Assembly: GCA_938041335.1 (NCBI GenBank)
Contig: CALIAF010000004.1
Span: 31,380 to 95,379, forward strand
DNA: 64,000 nucleotides
Source: an uncultured Ulvibacter sp.
GTDB taxonomy: Bacteria; Bacteroidota; Bacteroidia; Flavobacteriales; Flavobacteriaceae
Direction: 5' to 3'
The notes beneath the pieces are model-generated. The model saw only the letters and a list, made by a program, of their open reading frames with translations. It did not search any database and was not told the DNA's origin. Numbering within the stretch: the stretch's first letter is position 1; each line of letters starts with the position of its first letter. Shown here one piece after another: positions 25,340-33,931 of the stretch. The translations under genes and the position numbers were made by a program.

Positions 25340-27268
25340 TTAAAAGTTAAGCGCCAGACCTAATCTTAGGTTACGACCTCTTGTTTGGTACCTGTACAAT
25401 TCTTCATATTCTGCATCAAGTATGTTGTTAACTGCTGCAAACAGACGTAGTTCTTTTAAAACCTGCGTACTCACGTTAAAATCTAAAACATTAAACGCAT
25501 CTAAAGTAATAGCTTCGCTCATAAAAGTATCAGGATTAAAGAACGAGTCTGCACGTTCACCAGTCATTTGAAAATTGAAACCAAAAGAAGTTTGATCACT
25601 TAATGCATACCCAATAGTAGCGTTTACTTTGTGTTCTGGAATACGCAATGCAAAACGCTCTTCTACTTGGGTATTGGTGTAGTTTGCGGTCAATGACAAT
25701 TGCTTTGTTACCTGATACCCTAACTCTACTTCTACTCCACTTGCTGTAAACTCTTCGGAAATATTCTGGTATTGATAGATAAAATTATCTGCATCAACAG
25801 TCACAAAATCAACAAAGTTTTGCTCATTTCGGTTAAAGTAAACAGCACTAGCGCGTAGCTTATTAATTCCTGTAAATTCTAAACCTCCCTCAAGTGTCGT
25901 GTTTTCTTCAGGTTGTAATTCTAGATTACCATATAAAGGATCATGTAATTGAAATAAAGAAGGTGTGATGTATGCCGTACTGTAAGAAGCTAAGGCTTTT
26001 AGTTTACTTTCTCCTAAGGCAAACTGATATGATGGATTTACATTGTAAACAATATGCGACCCATAATCACTATGTATATTTAGCCTTGCTCCTGCACTAG
26101 CAGTAAAAGCTCCTTTATTAAAAGTTGCGTTTACATAAGGATCAATAATATTAAAAGTAGCAGTCTCAGCATCAACATTTTGAGCAAAAGCAGTCTCTCC
26201 AAAAGGAATACTAAAAGAATTAAAACTACTCGTGTTATAGTTTAACCCAACTAATGCAGTAATATTTGAAGTAAAACGATAGGTCAGGTAATTATCTAAA
26301 CTATATAATTTAGAATCAAATTTACTGGGAAAACTACTCTCTGTATCTCTTTTGATCCAACTAAAACTATCATTAAAAACATATTCTCCTTTTGCGTATT
26401 GCCAAACAAAGTTACCACCAGTGCGAAGCTGGCGCGTTTCAGAAAGAAAAGCGGCGTCTGTGTAACTAAAGTCATCAAATGCTGCATCAAATTCGTCTAC
26501 ACTAAAAAACTGACTGAACTTAATATTTTTATTAATTCTAGCACCTAGCGTGATTTTTGCGTTATAACGCTCATAAGGATCACTCTCAAAAGCATCCTCG
26601 CCTTCTGGCGCAGCTATGGCAGATAAACCATCTACATAACGATGGTTAAAATCTAAGTCGTATGTAAACCAGTTAAGTGTTCCACTTACTTTTGCCGCAT
26701 TTGTAAATTCATTTGCAGCAAATTTCTCATTTTCTTTATCTGCAGCGTTATTGGTCCCAACAGTTGTCATAAAGGTTCCAGAAATCTTCTTTGAAGCTTC
26801 TTTTTTAGTTGTAATATTAATCACTCCCGCTCCTGCTCCTGAACCATATAATACACTTGCCGCTCCTTTAACTATCTCAATTTTTGCAATAGAAGAGACC
26901 GGAAGCAAACGCAAATCAAAATCGTTGGCAATACTAGACGGATCATTTACTTGCACCCCATCTATTAGAATCACCACTTGACCGTTACGTCCACCTCTTA
27001 CAAAGTATCCTAGATTTTGACCGTCGTTACTTCGGCTTCCATTTATTTCAATTCCAGAAACGGCATTGATAATTGTTGCAAGGTTTTCGCCCTGTTTAGC
27101 TTCAAGATCTTTGGCGGTAATTACAGTAACAATCTTACCACTCTGGTCCCGAGGTTTTAAAATTTTTGTATCTAAATACACAGAATCTAAGGCTTCTACT
27201 TTAGAAACCTGCTGTGCTGATAGTCCAGCAGTTGCTATCATGGCGACAGCACAAATTAATTTTCTCAT
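25340..27268 (-). CDS. btuB: TonB-dependent vitamin B12 receptor, BtuB-like
   Basis: 642 residues from the ATG at 27268, preferred over a GTG 12 bases upstream because it begins a clean signal peptide (MRKLICAVAMIATAGLSAQ). BtuB takes cobalamin across the outer membrane with TonB energy. Visible are a TonB-box-like start (VEALDSVYLDTKI), a plug domain (AKQGENLATIINAVSGIEIN; GGRNGQVVILIDGVQVNDPS; ASVLYGSGAGAGVINITTK) and a 22-strand-type barrel ending GRNLRLGLALNF with terminal aromatic. Its leader contains a cobalamin riboswitch, and the divergent genes encode an inner-membrane ABC importer, which together make the B12 assignment strong. Confidence 0.93.
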   Translation of the reverse strand: MRKLICAVAMIATAGLSAQQVSKVEALDSVYLDTKILKPRDQSGKIVTVITAKDLEAKQGENLATIINAVSGIEINGSRSNDGQNLGYFVRGGRNGQVVILIDGVQVNDPSSIANDFDLRLLPVSSIAKIEIVKGAASVLYGSGAGAGVINITTKKEASKKISGTFMTTVGTNNAADKENEKFAANEFTNAAKVSGTLNWFTYDLDFNHRYVDGLSAIAAPEGEDAFESDPYERYNAKITLGARINKNIKFSQFFSVDEFDAAFDDFSYTDAAFLSETRQLRTGGNFVWQYAKGEYVFNDSFSWIKRDTESSFPSKFDSKLYSLDNYLTYRFTSNITALVGLNYNTSSFNSFSIPFGETAFAQNVDAETATFNIIDPYVNATFNKGAFTASAGARLNIHSDYGSHIVYNVNPSYQFALGESKLKALASYSTAYITPSLFQLHDPLYGNLELQPEENTTLEGGLEFTGINKLRASAVYFNRNEQNFVDFVTVDADNFIYQYQNISEEFTASGVEVELGYQVTKQLSLTANYTNTQVEERFALRIPEHKVNATIGYALSDQTSFGFNFQMTGERADSFFNPDTFMSEAITLDAFNVLDFNVSTQVLKELRLFAAVNNILDAEYEELYRYQTRGRNLRLGLALNF

Positions 27269-27374
27269 AATAAACCCCACGAAGGTGGGTATCTTTTAAA
27301 ACGGAAATACAAGGAGAGATAACGCAATAGGCGCCTCAATTCCTCAAACTTTTATCCCGAAAGTTGAACAATGT

Positions 27375-27540
27375 AGATTTCTGGCAGGTCTCCTGGCTCG
27401 TCTCGTGACACCTTCCCGCCCTAAGGCAGTGGTATTAAGAATCACTAGTTTACATCTTGTAAACCGACTTACAGTTGCGGGAACAGCTTGGGAGTATTCA
27501 CCCAATTCCCTTTTAAGAACAGCTTGTGTTCACCTAAAAT
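27375..27540 (-). promoter_or_regulatory. cobalamin riboswitch controlling btuB
   Basis: Read on the minus strand from about 27540 to 27375, the segment shows the hallmark order of the class: GGGAAT..GGTGAATACTCCC, AAGCTGTTCCCGCAACTGTAAG, CGGTTTACAAGATGTAAAC, the B12-box part ACCACTGCC, GGGAAGGTGTCACGAG and the closing GAGCCAGGAGACCTGCC. Its 3' end is about 106 bases before the btuB ATG. A short hairpin (CCCAC / GTGGG, loop CTTC, 27277-27290) directly before the start codon may be part of the expression platform that hides the ribosome site when B12 is bound. Confidence 0.95.
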
Positions 27541-27546
27541 CTGCGG

Positions 27547-27554
27547 CGAAAGTA
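27547..27554 (-). promoter_or_regulatory. near-consensus -7 element (TACTTTCG) for the riboswitch-btuB transcript
   Basis: One mismatch to TAnnTTTG on the minus strand, just upstream of the riboswitch 5' end, so transcription would start about where the aptamer begins. Confidence 0.4.
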
Positions 27555-27605
27555 CAACATATTAATATATGCGACACCTACTTTTATATTAAAGATGAGA
27601 ACGGT

Positions 27606-27613
27606 TACCTTTG
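27606..27613 (+). promoter_or_regulatory. -7 promoter element (TACCTTTG) for the B12 ABC transporter genes
   Basis: Exact match to TAnnTTTG, 21 bases before the ATG of the binding-protein gene. It lies outside the riboswitch on the other strand, so these genes have a separate, short leader. Confidence 0.55.
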
Positions 27614-27634
27614 CGATCGCTTTAAACCATTTTT

Positions 27635-28783
27635 ATGTTTTGTGCCAAAATATTTTGGAGATTATCCATTGTGCTTTTAATTACTACCTCGTTACTTAGT
27701 TGTAAGGAGAATGTTAAAAAGGTGGAAGTTAGTACTGCTATTCCAACAGTAATAAATTACGCCAAAGGCTTCCAAATAGAAGCTCTGGAAGAACTCACCT
27801 TAATAACCATCACAAACCCGTGGCCATCTGCAGATAAGAATTTTACTTATGCTTTGGTTAAAGATGCGGCTTCGGTAAAAAACTTAGAAAGACAATTTGA
27901 CGCCGTAGTAAAAGTCCCCCTTGAGCGAGCCGTAGTGACTTCAACCACTCACATCCCTTCATTAGAAATGCTAGATGTAATAGAAACATTGGTTGGGTTT
28001 CCGAGTATGGATTATATCTCTTCAGAAAAAACAAGAAAGCTTATTTCCGAAGGAAAAATTAAAGAAATAGGTAAAAACGAATCAATAAACACAGAGATTC
28101 TAATTGATTTAAACCCGCAAGCAGTGATTGGCTATGGCATAGATGGGAACAATCCTACTTTTAATACAATCGAAAAATTAGGCACACCTGTATTGTATAA
28201 TGCAGATTGGACAGAAAAACATCCATTGGGCAAAGCAGAATGGATAAAGTTTTTTGGTGCACTCTACGGAAAAGAAAAACAAGCAGATAGCATTTTTTCC
28301 AGAATCGAAAGCGATTATCTAGCGGCTCAAAAGGTTGCAAAATCGGCCACTACTACTCCATCCGTTCTTAGTGGTGCAATGTATAAAGATGTATGGTATT
28401 TGCCGCAAGGTGATAGCTGGGCAGCTCAGTTTATTGCAGATGCCAATGGGCAGTACTTATGGGCAAACTCATCAGGAACGGGTAGTATTGCGCTTAATCT
28501 AGAGTCCGTTTTAGAAAAAGGACAAGCCGCTCAGGTATGGATTGGCCCAGGACAGTTTACTAGCACAGAACAAATGGCAGAGATGCATCGTGTTTATACA
28601 CAATTTGATGCTTTTAAAAATGACAACGTTTACAGCTTTACTACAAAAAAAGGAGCTACTGGTGGCGTACTTTATTACGAGTTAGCACCCAACAGACCAG
28701 ATATAGTGCTCAAGGACATTATTAAAATATTACATCCAGAATTGTTGCCAGAACACGAACTATTTTTCTTTAGTAAAATTTAG
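27635..28783 (+). CDS. ABC transporter substrate-binding lipoprotein, probably cobalamin (BtuF-like)
   Basis: 382 residues. Lipoprotein signal with lipobox LLSC (Cys23). The mature part is a Peripla_BP_2 (helical-backbone metal/B12/siderophore) binding protein: AVVTSTTHIPSLEMLDVIETLVGFPSMDYI, the segment LNPQAVIGYG, and later KDVWYLPQGDSWAAQFIADANG. The protein is anchored in the periplasm and delivers ligand to the permease encoded next (101-bp gap). B12 specificity is inferred from the divergent btuB with its riboswitch; a siderophore ligand would fit the family equally well. Confidence 0.88.
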   Translation: MFCAKIFWRLSIVLLITTSLLSCKENVKKVEVSTAIPTVINYAKGFQIEALEELTLITITNPWPSADKNFTYALVKDAASVKNLERQFDAVVKVPLERAVVTSTTHIPSLEMLDVIETLVGFPSMDYISSEKTRKLISEGKIKEIGKNESINTEILIDLNPQAVIGYGIDGNNPTFNTIEKLGTPVLYNADWTEKHPLGKAEWIKFFGALYGKEKQADSIFSRIESDYLAAQKVAKSATTTPSVLSGAMYKDVWYLPQGDSWAAQFIADANGQYLWANSSGTGSIALNLESVLEKGQAAQVWIGPGQFTSTEQMAEMHRVYTQFDAFKNDNVYSFTTKKGATGGVLYYELAPNRPDIVLKDIIKILHPELLPEHELFFFSKI

Positions 28784-28787
28784 CAAT

Positions 28788-28845
28788 GTCACACTGAGCC
28801 TGTCGAAGTGCAATTGTGAATGGTCTTCGACAAGCTCAGACTGAC
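28788..28845. repeat. REP-like palindrome between the binding-protein and permease genes
   Basis: Two 21-base arms (28788-28808 and 28825-28845), 18 of 21 positions complementary, with core CTGAGC.TGTCGAAG / CTTCGACAAGCTCAG. Fragments of the same core recur in other intergenic sites of the window (about 30820, 42595, 45047, 62432 and 62521). Confidence 0.75.
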
Positions 28846-28884
28846 AATTTTATTATATTAAAAACTCTACTTTTACAATACTAA

Positions 28885-29919
28885 ATGACCCACCACCAAC
28901 CTTCATATAAAAAACCCTTACTCTTGTTGGCTTTGCTAACCATAATGGCCATTTTTATTAATATAAGTTTGGGTTCTGTAAGCATCCCTTTTAAAGAAGT
29001 TATTGCAGGTTTATTTACCGGCACTACTAATAAAACATCTTGGGATTACATTCTCTTTAATTATAGAATACCTAAGGCAATCACTGCAATTGCAGCCGGT
29101 GGCGGTCTTGCCATTTCTGGTTTATTAATGCAAACCGTATTTAGAAATCCTCTGGCAGGTCCTTTTGTTCTTGGCTTAAGTAGCGGTGCAAGTCTTGGGG
29201 TTGCCCTATTAATATTAGGGGCGGGTGCCTTTGGAGGTATTTTCGGAATCTTACTCGGAAACAGTTGGAGCTTAGTGATTGCAGCAGCTTTGGGTAGTTT
29301 TTTAGTATTACTTGCCGTTCTTGCAGTGACCCTAAAAGTAAAAGACACGATGGCGATTTTGATCATCGGGTTAATGTTTGGTAGTGTTACTGCCGCCGTT
29401 GTTGGGGTGCTCTCCTATTTTAGTAATGCAGAACAGTTACAACAGTATATTTTCTGGTCTTTTGGTAGTTTAGGCGATCAATCATGGACAGGTATCGCGA
29501 TACTTATCACTTGTTTTATTGTTGGATTAGTAATTGCCCTAGCCACCTCAAAATCGTTAAACGCATTATTACTAGGTGAAAATTATGCAAAGTCTATGGG
29601 GCTGAATATTAAAAAACAAACACTATTTATCATTCTTGCAACCAGTATTCTAGCAGGAAGTATTACAGCATTTGCAGGGCCTATTGCATTTGTAGGGCTG
29701 GCAGTGCCGCACCTTACACGCCAAATTATTAAAACATCAAATCACTTAATTTTAATTCCTGCAGTCACATTAATGGGTGCGATTTTACTCTTAGTTTGCG
29801 ACACGATTGCACAAATTCCATTTAGTGAATACACATTACCTATTAATGCCGTTACCTCCATGGTAGGTGCACCCGTAGTAATCTGGTTATTAGTACGTAA
29901 ACGTAAACTCTTATTTTAA
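28885..29919 (+). CDS. FecCD/BtuC-type ABC transporter permease
   Basis: 344 residues with about ten membrane helices. Family features are clear: YRIPKAITAIAAGGGLAISG (about 56-75), QTVFRNPLAGPFVLGLSSGA (about 78-97) and, toward the C-terminus, AFAGPIAFVGLAVPHLTRQI, the coupling-helix region contacting the ATPase. It forms the transmembrane channel dimer for cobalamin or siderophore import. The stop overlaps the ATG of the ATPase gene by one base (TAATG), so the two are translationally coupled. B12 is preferred as substrate from the btuB context. Confidence 0.92.
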   Translation: MTHHQPSYKKPLLLLALLTIMAIFINISLGSVSIPFKEVIAGLFTGTTNKTSWDYILFNYRIPKAITAIAAGGGLAISGLLMQTVFRNPLAGPFVLGLSSGASLGVALLILGAGAFGGIFGILLGNSWSLVIAAALGSFLVLLAVLAVTLKVKDTMAILIIGLMFGSVTAAVVGVLSYFSNAEQLQQYIFWSFGSLGDQSWTGIAILITCFIVGLVIALATSKSLNALLLGENYAKSMGLNIKKQTLFIILATSILAGSITAFAGPIAFVGLAVPHLTRQIIKTSNHLILIPAVTLMGAILLLVCDTIAQIPFSEYTLPINAVTSMVGAPVVIWLLVRKRKLLF

Positions 29920-30713
29920 TGGCTTCGGAAACGCCACATACACGCATTGCGATCCAAGATTTAAACATTGGTTTTACTTCAAAAAAGGAGCAAAAATCTA
30001 TCGCCAAAAACATTACTTTTTCTTGTAAAGAAGGCGAATTAATTGCGATTATTGGCCCCAACGGAATCGGTAAATCTACTTTGATACGAACCGTGACTGG
30101 AATGCAAAAGCCCATTTCTGGTCGTATTACTATTTCCGAAGTAGCAATGAGCGACCTCTCACCGCATGCACTAGCATCTCAAATAAGTGTTGTACTCACA
30201 GAGGCGCCAGCCTCAAAAAACGTGACGGTTTATGAACTCATCGCCTTAGGGAGACAACCATACACCAACTGGTTGGGAGTGCTTTCTCAAGCAGATAAAG
30301 ATGCCGTGAGTCGAGCCATCACAATTACCGAAACAACAGCACTGCAGCATAAAAAGTGTTTTGAATTAAGTGATGGAGAACTTCAGCGTGTGCTAATTGC
30401 AAGAGCTTTAGCTCAAGATACGCCTATTATAATACTAGATGAACCCACTTCGCATTTAGACTTATACCATAAGGCTTACGTGCTCAAATTACTACAACGT
30501 CTTTGTAAAGAACAAGGAAAAACCATATTGTTTTCTACCCATGAAATAGGAATTGCACTATCGCTTGTAGATAAAATGTTAGTGCTTCAAGAAGGTGGAA
30601 TATCATTTGACACCCCTACTTGCCTAGCCCAACAAGGAATTTTTAATACCCTTTTCCCTAGCAATACGATTGATTTTGATACAGACACAATGCAGTTTCG
30701 TGTTAATAATTAA
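29919..30713 (+). CDS. ABC transporter ATP-binding protein (BtuD/FecE-like)
   Basis: 264 residues. Walker A GPNGIGKST at about 46-54, signature ELSDGELQRV at about 147 (LSDGE instead of LSGGQ, normal for this subfamily), Walker B IIILDEPTSHLD at about 167-178 and the switch His in STHE. It powers import through the preceding permease. Together binding protein, permease and ATPase make a complete importer; the outer-membrane step is btuB on the other strand. Confidence 0.93.
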   Translation: MASETPHTRIAIQDLNIGFTSKKEQKSIAKNITFSCKEGELIAIIGPNGIGKSTLIRTVTGMQKPISGRITISEVAMSDLSPHALASQISVVLTEAPASKNVTVYELIALGRQPYTNWLGVLSQADKDAVSRAITITETTALQHKKCFELSDGELQRVLIARALAQDTPIIILDEPTSHLDLYHKAYVLKLLQRLCKEQGKTILFSTHEIGIALSLVDKMLVLQEGGISFDTPTCLAQQGIFNTLFPSNTIDFDTDTMQFRVNN

Positions 30714-30819
30714 TCTAGTATTATCGGGTCAATTTTTATTTGATTAGTATCTTTATACGGTGAGAGATGAACAGTGAATAGCGAGCAGAAAGAAAGATTA
30801 ATTGAAGCTCCTGTCTGGT

Positions 30820-30840
30820 GGAGTACTTCGACTACGCTCC
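30820..30840. repeat. REP-like fragment (GGAG..CTTCGACTACG..CTCC)
   Basis: Short palindromic fragment sharing the TTCGACTnCGCTC core with the larger palindrome at 28788-28845; it lies in the 228-bp gap before rmuC, which otherwise shows no gene. Confidence 0.5.
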
Positions 30841-30941
30841 GTATAAACTAAAGTTGAAACCACTTTAACAATCACACTGTCAAACGCCAGTCTAAACTAT
30901 AAATACAATAACCTAATAATAAACATCAATACAAGCTACTC

Positions 30942-32336
30942 GTGAACCAAACTGTTATTTATTTTCTTGTAACCATTGTCGCTATAATCGTTGGTGCAAT
31001 TATTGGGCATTTCATTGCAAAACTGAAACAAAAGGCAGCATCTAGTGCTCTTAACGAGCGTCTGCAACAACACGAATTAAACCAAGAACGACTTGCTGGA
31101 GAATATGAAGAAAAGCTTCTTGCGGTTTCTGATCGTGCTTCATTACAAGAAGAAAAATTTAGTGTTCAGTATGAAAATGTAGTCGCAGAACGTGAAAACA
31201 TTAGAAAAGAGAAAGACTTCTTGCATCTAGAGCTCACTAAACGCAATGGAATAGTAGAAAATCTTGAAGAAAAATTAAGAGGAGAACGCAACGAGGTAGA
31301 AAAATTACAAGAAAAATTTACCAAAGAATTTGAAAACCTAGCTAATAAAATTCTCGATAATAAGTCGGAAAAATTTACAAAGCAGAATAAAGAAAATATA
31401 GATGTTATCTTAAAACCGCTTCAAGAAAAAATTGAGAAGTTTGAAAAGCGAGTGGATGATACTCATAAAGAAAGCCTTACTGGACAAGCGATGCTTAGAC
31501 AGCAAATTATTGGGCTTAAAGAACTTAATGAACAGATGAGTAAAGAGGCTACAAACCTCACAAAAGCCCTTAAAGGGGATAGTAAAATACAAGGAAACTG
31601 GGGAGAACTAGTTCTAGAAAAAGTTCTTGAGAAAAGTGGTCTTGAGAAAGATCGTGAATATTTTGTACAGCAAAGTTTTACAACAGCAGATGGTAAACGG
31701 GTATTGCCAGATGTTGTCATACATCTACCCGATAATAAACGCATGATTATTGACAGTAAAGTGTCTTTGGTCGCTTATGAGCGTTTTGTAAATGAAGAGG
31801 ATGATGAAATACAAGTGCGTCATTTAAGCGAACATCTAACTTCATTAAAACGTCATGTAGACCAATTAAGTGAGAAAAATTATCAGGATCTCTATGAGAT
31901 GGAAAGCCCAGATTTTGTGTTGCTCTTTGTACCCATTGAACCTGCCTTTGCCATTGCAATTAATAAAGACCCAAGTATTTACAATAAAGCTTTTGAGCAA
32001 AATATTATTATTGTGACTCCTTCCACCTTATTAGCTACACTACGTACCATTGACACCATGTGGAACAATGAGAAGCAACAGCGCAATGCCATTGAGATTT
32101 CTAGACAGGCGGGAGCCTTGTATGATAAGTTTGAAGGACTCATTAAAGACTTAACTGGAGTAGGCAAAAAGATGGATGATGCAAAGGGCGACTACTCTAA
32201 CGCAATGAACAAACTCTTTGAAGGCCGCGGAAACCTTATCACTAGTGTTGAAAAATTAAAGAAAATGGGAGCCAAAGCAAAGAAGTCTTTACCAGAGAAG
32301 ATTATTAAACGTGCTGAGGAGAATGAATTGGAATAA
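30942..32336 (+). CDS. rmuC: DNA recombination protein RmuC homologue
   Basis: 464 residues from a GTG start. One N-terminal membrane helix (about 5-25, FLVTIVAIIVGAIIGHFIA), a long coiled coil (about 35-190) rich in Glu and Lys, and then the RmuC domain with characteristic GNWGELVLEKVLEKSGLEKD (about 218-237), VLPDVVIHLPDNKRMIIDSK and ALLATLRTIDTMWNNEKQ-like segment. RmuC limits inversion at short repeats and has recently been linked to defence against foreign DNA in some bacteria; its nuclease activity is predicted from the fold. Two small genes follow on the same strand within 41 bp of one another. Confidence 0.94.
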   Translation: MNQTVIYFLVTIVAIIVGAIIGHFIAKLKQKAASSALNERLQQHELNQERLAGEYEEKLLAVSDRASLQEEKFSVQYENVVAERENIRKEKDFLHLELTKRNGIVENLEEKLRGERNEVEKLQEKFTKEFENLANKILDNKSEKFTKQNKENIDVILKPLQEKIEKFEKRVDDTHKESLTGQAMLRQQIIGLKELNEQMSKEATNLTKALKGDSKIQGNWGELVLEKVLEKSGLEKDREYFVQQSFTTADGKRVLPDVVIHLPDNKRMIIDSKVSLVAYERFVNEEDDEIQVRHLSEHLTSLKRHVDQLSEKNYQDLYEMESPDFVLLFVPIEPAFAIAINKDPSIYNKAFEQNIIIVTPSTLLATLRTIDTMWNNEKQQRNAIEISRQAGALYDKFEGLIKDLTGVGKKMDDAKGDYSNAMNKLFEGRGNLITSVEKLKKMGAKAKKSLPEKIIKRAEENELE

Positions 32337-32344
32337 AACTAAAA

Positions 32345-32740
32345 ATGAATTTAAGGGCAAATAATACGGAATTAAAAAATCCACAATGGAACGACATTAT
32401 TTGCGCATTCGATAGATTAGACGGTAGAGATAATGGACATATATGCTTAGAAAGCAAAAATGGAGATTATGTACAATGTGCTGGTTGGAGAGAAAAATTG
32501 ACTGTTGAATATAGATTAAACGCTAAACCAAAATTTAAACATTACGTGATTGGCAAAGCAGAAGGCAAAAGCCCTCTTAAGGTTAGTTGGGTTTTACTTC
32601 AAACTAGTGGCGGAATTATGGTGCATAAAGAAGAAGTGCTTACTATTGATGATGCTGAATTCGTTTTTAAGGAGTTTTATAAAAACAACGCCATCCCATC
32701 TGGATTAAATAAACGGAACGTAACAAAACTACACGTTTAA
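32345..32740 (+). CDS. hypothetical cytoplasmic protein
   Basis: 131 residues, no signal peptide or membrane helix. The sequence is compact and mixed alpha/beta, with a notable HICLESKNGDYVQCAGWREK segment and aromatic-rich middle (FKHYVIGKAEG). The overall look (small, acidic-basic balanced, single domain) recalls immunity-type proteins, but I see no toxin gene nearby and do not assign one. It starts 8 bases after rmuC, so it is probably co-transcribed with it. Confidence 0.65.
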   Translation: MNLRANNTELKNPQWNDIICAFDRLDGRDNGHICLESKNGDYVQCAGWREKLTVEYRLNAKPKFKHYVIGKAEGKSPLKVSWVLLQTSGGIMVHKEEVLTIDDAEFVFKEFYKNNAIPSGLNKRNVTKLHV

Positions 32741-32776
32741 AAATGATAGTTTTATTTTATAAAAAAGAAAATCAAA

Positions 32777-33145
32777 ATGAAAAAAATACTCTTTATTATC
32801 TTAGGCGCAATTGCAGTTTTATTTTTTATATACTACGCATTCGTATCGTTTGTTCCCTATAGTGAGGGAACACGAGCTGGAGAGCTTATAAAATTTAGTA
32901 ATAAAGGCGTTCTCTTTAAAACCTGGGAGGGAGAAATAAGTCAAGGAATTAGTGGTGCTCAGATTTTTTCATTTTCTGTATTAGATCAAGAGGAAGAAAT
33001 CATTGAAAAACTAAAAGAGTATCAAGGTAAATACGTGAACCTTACTTACGAAGAACGTTTTGATACTTTCTTTTTCTGGGGAGACACACAGTATTTTATT
33101 GAGGATGTCACTCTAGAAAACTCACCACACTTTAATCGAGACTAA
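32777..33145 (+). CDS. small membrane-anchored protein
   Basis: 122 residues. A single N-terminal membrane helix (about 4-26, FIILGAIAVLFFIYYAFV) anchors a periplasmic beta domain containing VPYSEGTRAGELIKFSNKGV and a short FKTWEGEISQG. Close relatives are common in Flavobacteriia and are sometimes labelled '6-phosphogluconate dehydrogenase', which the sequence does not support: there is no Rossmann fold. Function unknown. It ends at a strong terminator shared with the cupredoxin gene. Confidence 0.75.
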   Translation: MKKILFIILGAIAVLFFIYYAFVSFVPYSEGTRAGELIKFSNKGVLFKTWEGEISQGISGAQIFSFSVLDQEEEIIEKLKEYQGKYVNLTYEERFDTFFFWGDTQYFIEDVTLENSPHFNRD

Positions 33146-33161
33146 TATTCTATTCATAAAA

Positions 33162-33189
33162 AAATCCCGTCAATTGCTTGACGGGATTT
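33162..33189. terminator. bidirectional intrinsic terminator
   Basis: Perfect 12-bp stem AAATCCCGTCAA / TTGACGGGATTT, loop TTGC, flanked by A-rich and T/A-rich runs, between convergent genes. Confidence 0.88.
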
Positions 33190-33221
33190 AAAATATTTTA
33201 TTTTACAGAAGTTAAAGTGGT

Positions 33222-33809
33222 TTACTCTTTAATCATCTTTATAGTTGCAGTAAGCCCTTCAGACTTTACAGTCACAAAATAAACGCCAGCTGGAAAGTGG
33301 CTTGTATTTAAATTTGTATAAGTACCTTCTCCTACTCCTTCACTCACTTTTTTGCCTGTAGCGCTATAAATTTCGTATGTGTCCAAAGAAAATAAAGATC
33401 TAATTTTTAAATCTTCTTTTACTGGATTAGGGAAAAATGTAATATTACGTTCAAACTGATCTTGAACAGACATCACAGCTTCTACCGTAAGCGTCCCATT
33501 CATAGCTCCTGGATGCACGGTACATAAATAATCTATTTCTGCTGGTGTAGTAAACGTATAAGAATATGTAAATCCCATACCCGTTTCAATATTACTTCCA
33601 AAATCTCCTGGTGCATCTGTCTCACCTGGTGCAGGTTGAACATCATGTGGTGCGACATTTGCCCATACCCACTCTACAGTATCTCCTACTTGTAAAGTAA
33701 ATGTTGCATCTGCTGCTTCTGTACTCTGATCCCAATCGACTGTAAATGTTTGCTGTGCAGTTGCGACCGTAGCGATCATCAGTACTGCTAAAAGTGTAAT
33801 TTTTTTCAT
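33222..33809 (-). CDS. secreted cupredoxin (plastocyanin-like) with T9SS sorting domain
   Basis: 195 residues. Signal peptide about 1-18 (ending VATAQ); a blue-copper domain at about 20-110 with a complete type 1 copper site, His55 (APHDV), Cys96, His99 and Met103 (YLCTVHPGAM); and a C-terminal T9SS type A sorting domain (from about 125, FFPNPVKEDLKI, ending ATIKMIKE). A single-electron carrier sent through T9SS would end up outside the outer membrane, where it could take part in extracellular redox or copper binding. No partner oxidase or reductase lies nearby. Confidence 0.9.
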   Translation of the reverse strand: MKKITLLAVLMIATVATAQQTFTVDWDQSTEAADATFTLQVGDTVEWVWANVAPHDVQPAPGETDAPGDFGSNIETGMGFTYSYTFTTPAEIDYLCTVHPGAMNGTLTVEAVMSVQDQFERNITFFPNPVKEDLKIRSLFSLDTYEIYSATGKKVSEGVGEGTYTNLNTSHFPAGVYFVTVKSEGLTATIKMIKE

Positions 33810-33931
33810 AGTATTCTTTTTTTTAAGTTTATTTAAAGATAATCAATTAATCTTATTATTATTTTGAGATGTACTTATTCAAAAACTAAAAATGAGTAAA
33901 ATAGTAGATTATTCTGCGTCTAGGTGCCGTC

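Noticed and set aside
27405..27680. Plus-strand frame of 91 codons overlapping the riboswitch
   Set aside because: It lies across the conserved cobalamin aptamer, read on the other strand, and has no protein features.
32345..32740. Toxin-immunity pair or defence system around rmuC
   Set aside because: The small protein only looks immunity-like in size; there is no toxin, nuclease partner or other defence gene next to it.
32777..33145. 6-phosphogluconate dehydrogenase
   Set aside because: That label is sometimes given to similar proteins, but the 122-residue sequence has a membrane anchor and no nucleotide-binding fold.
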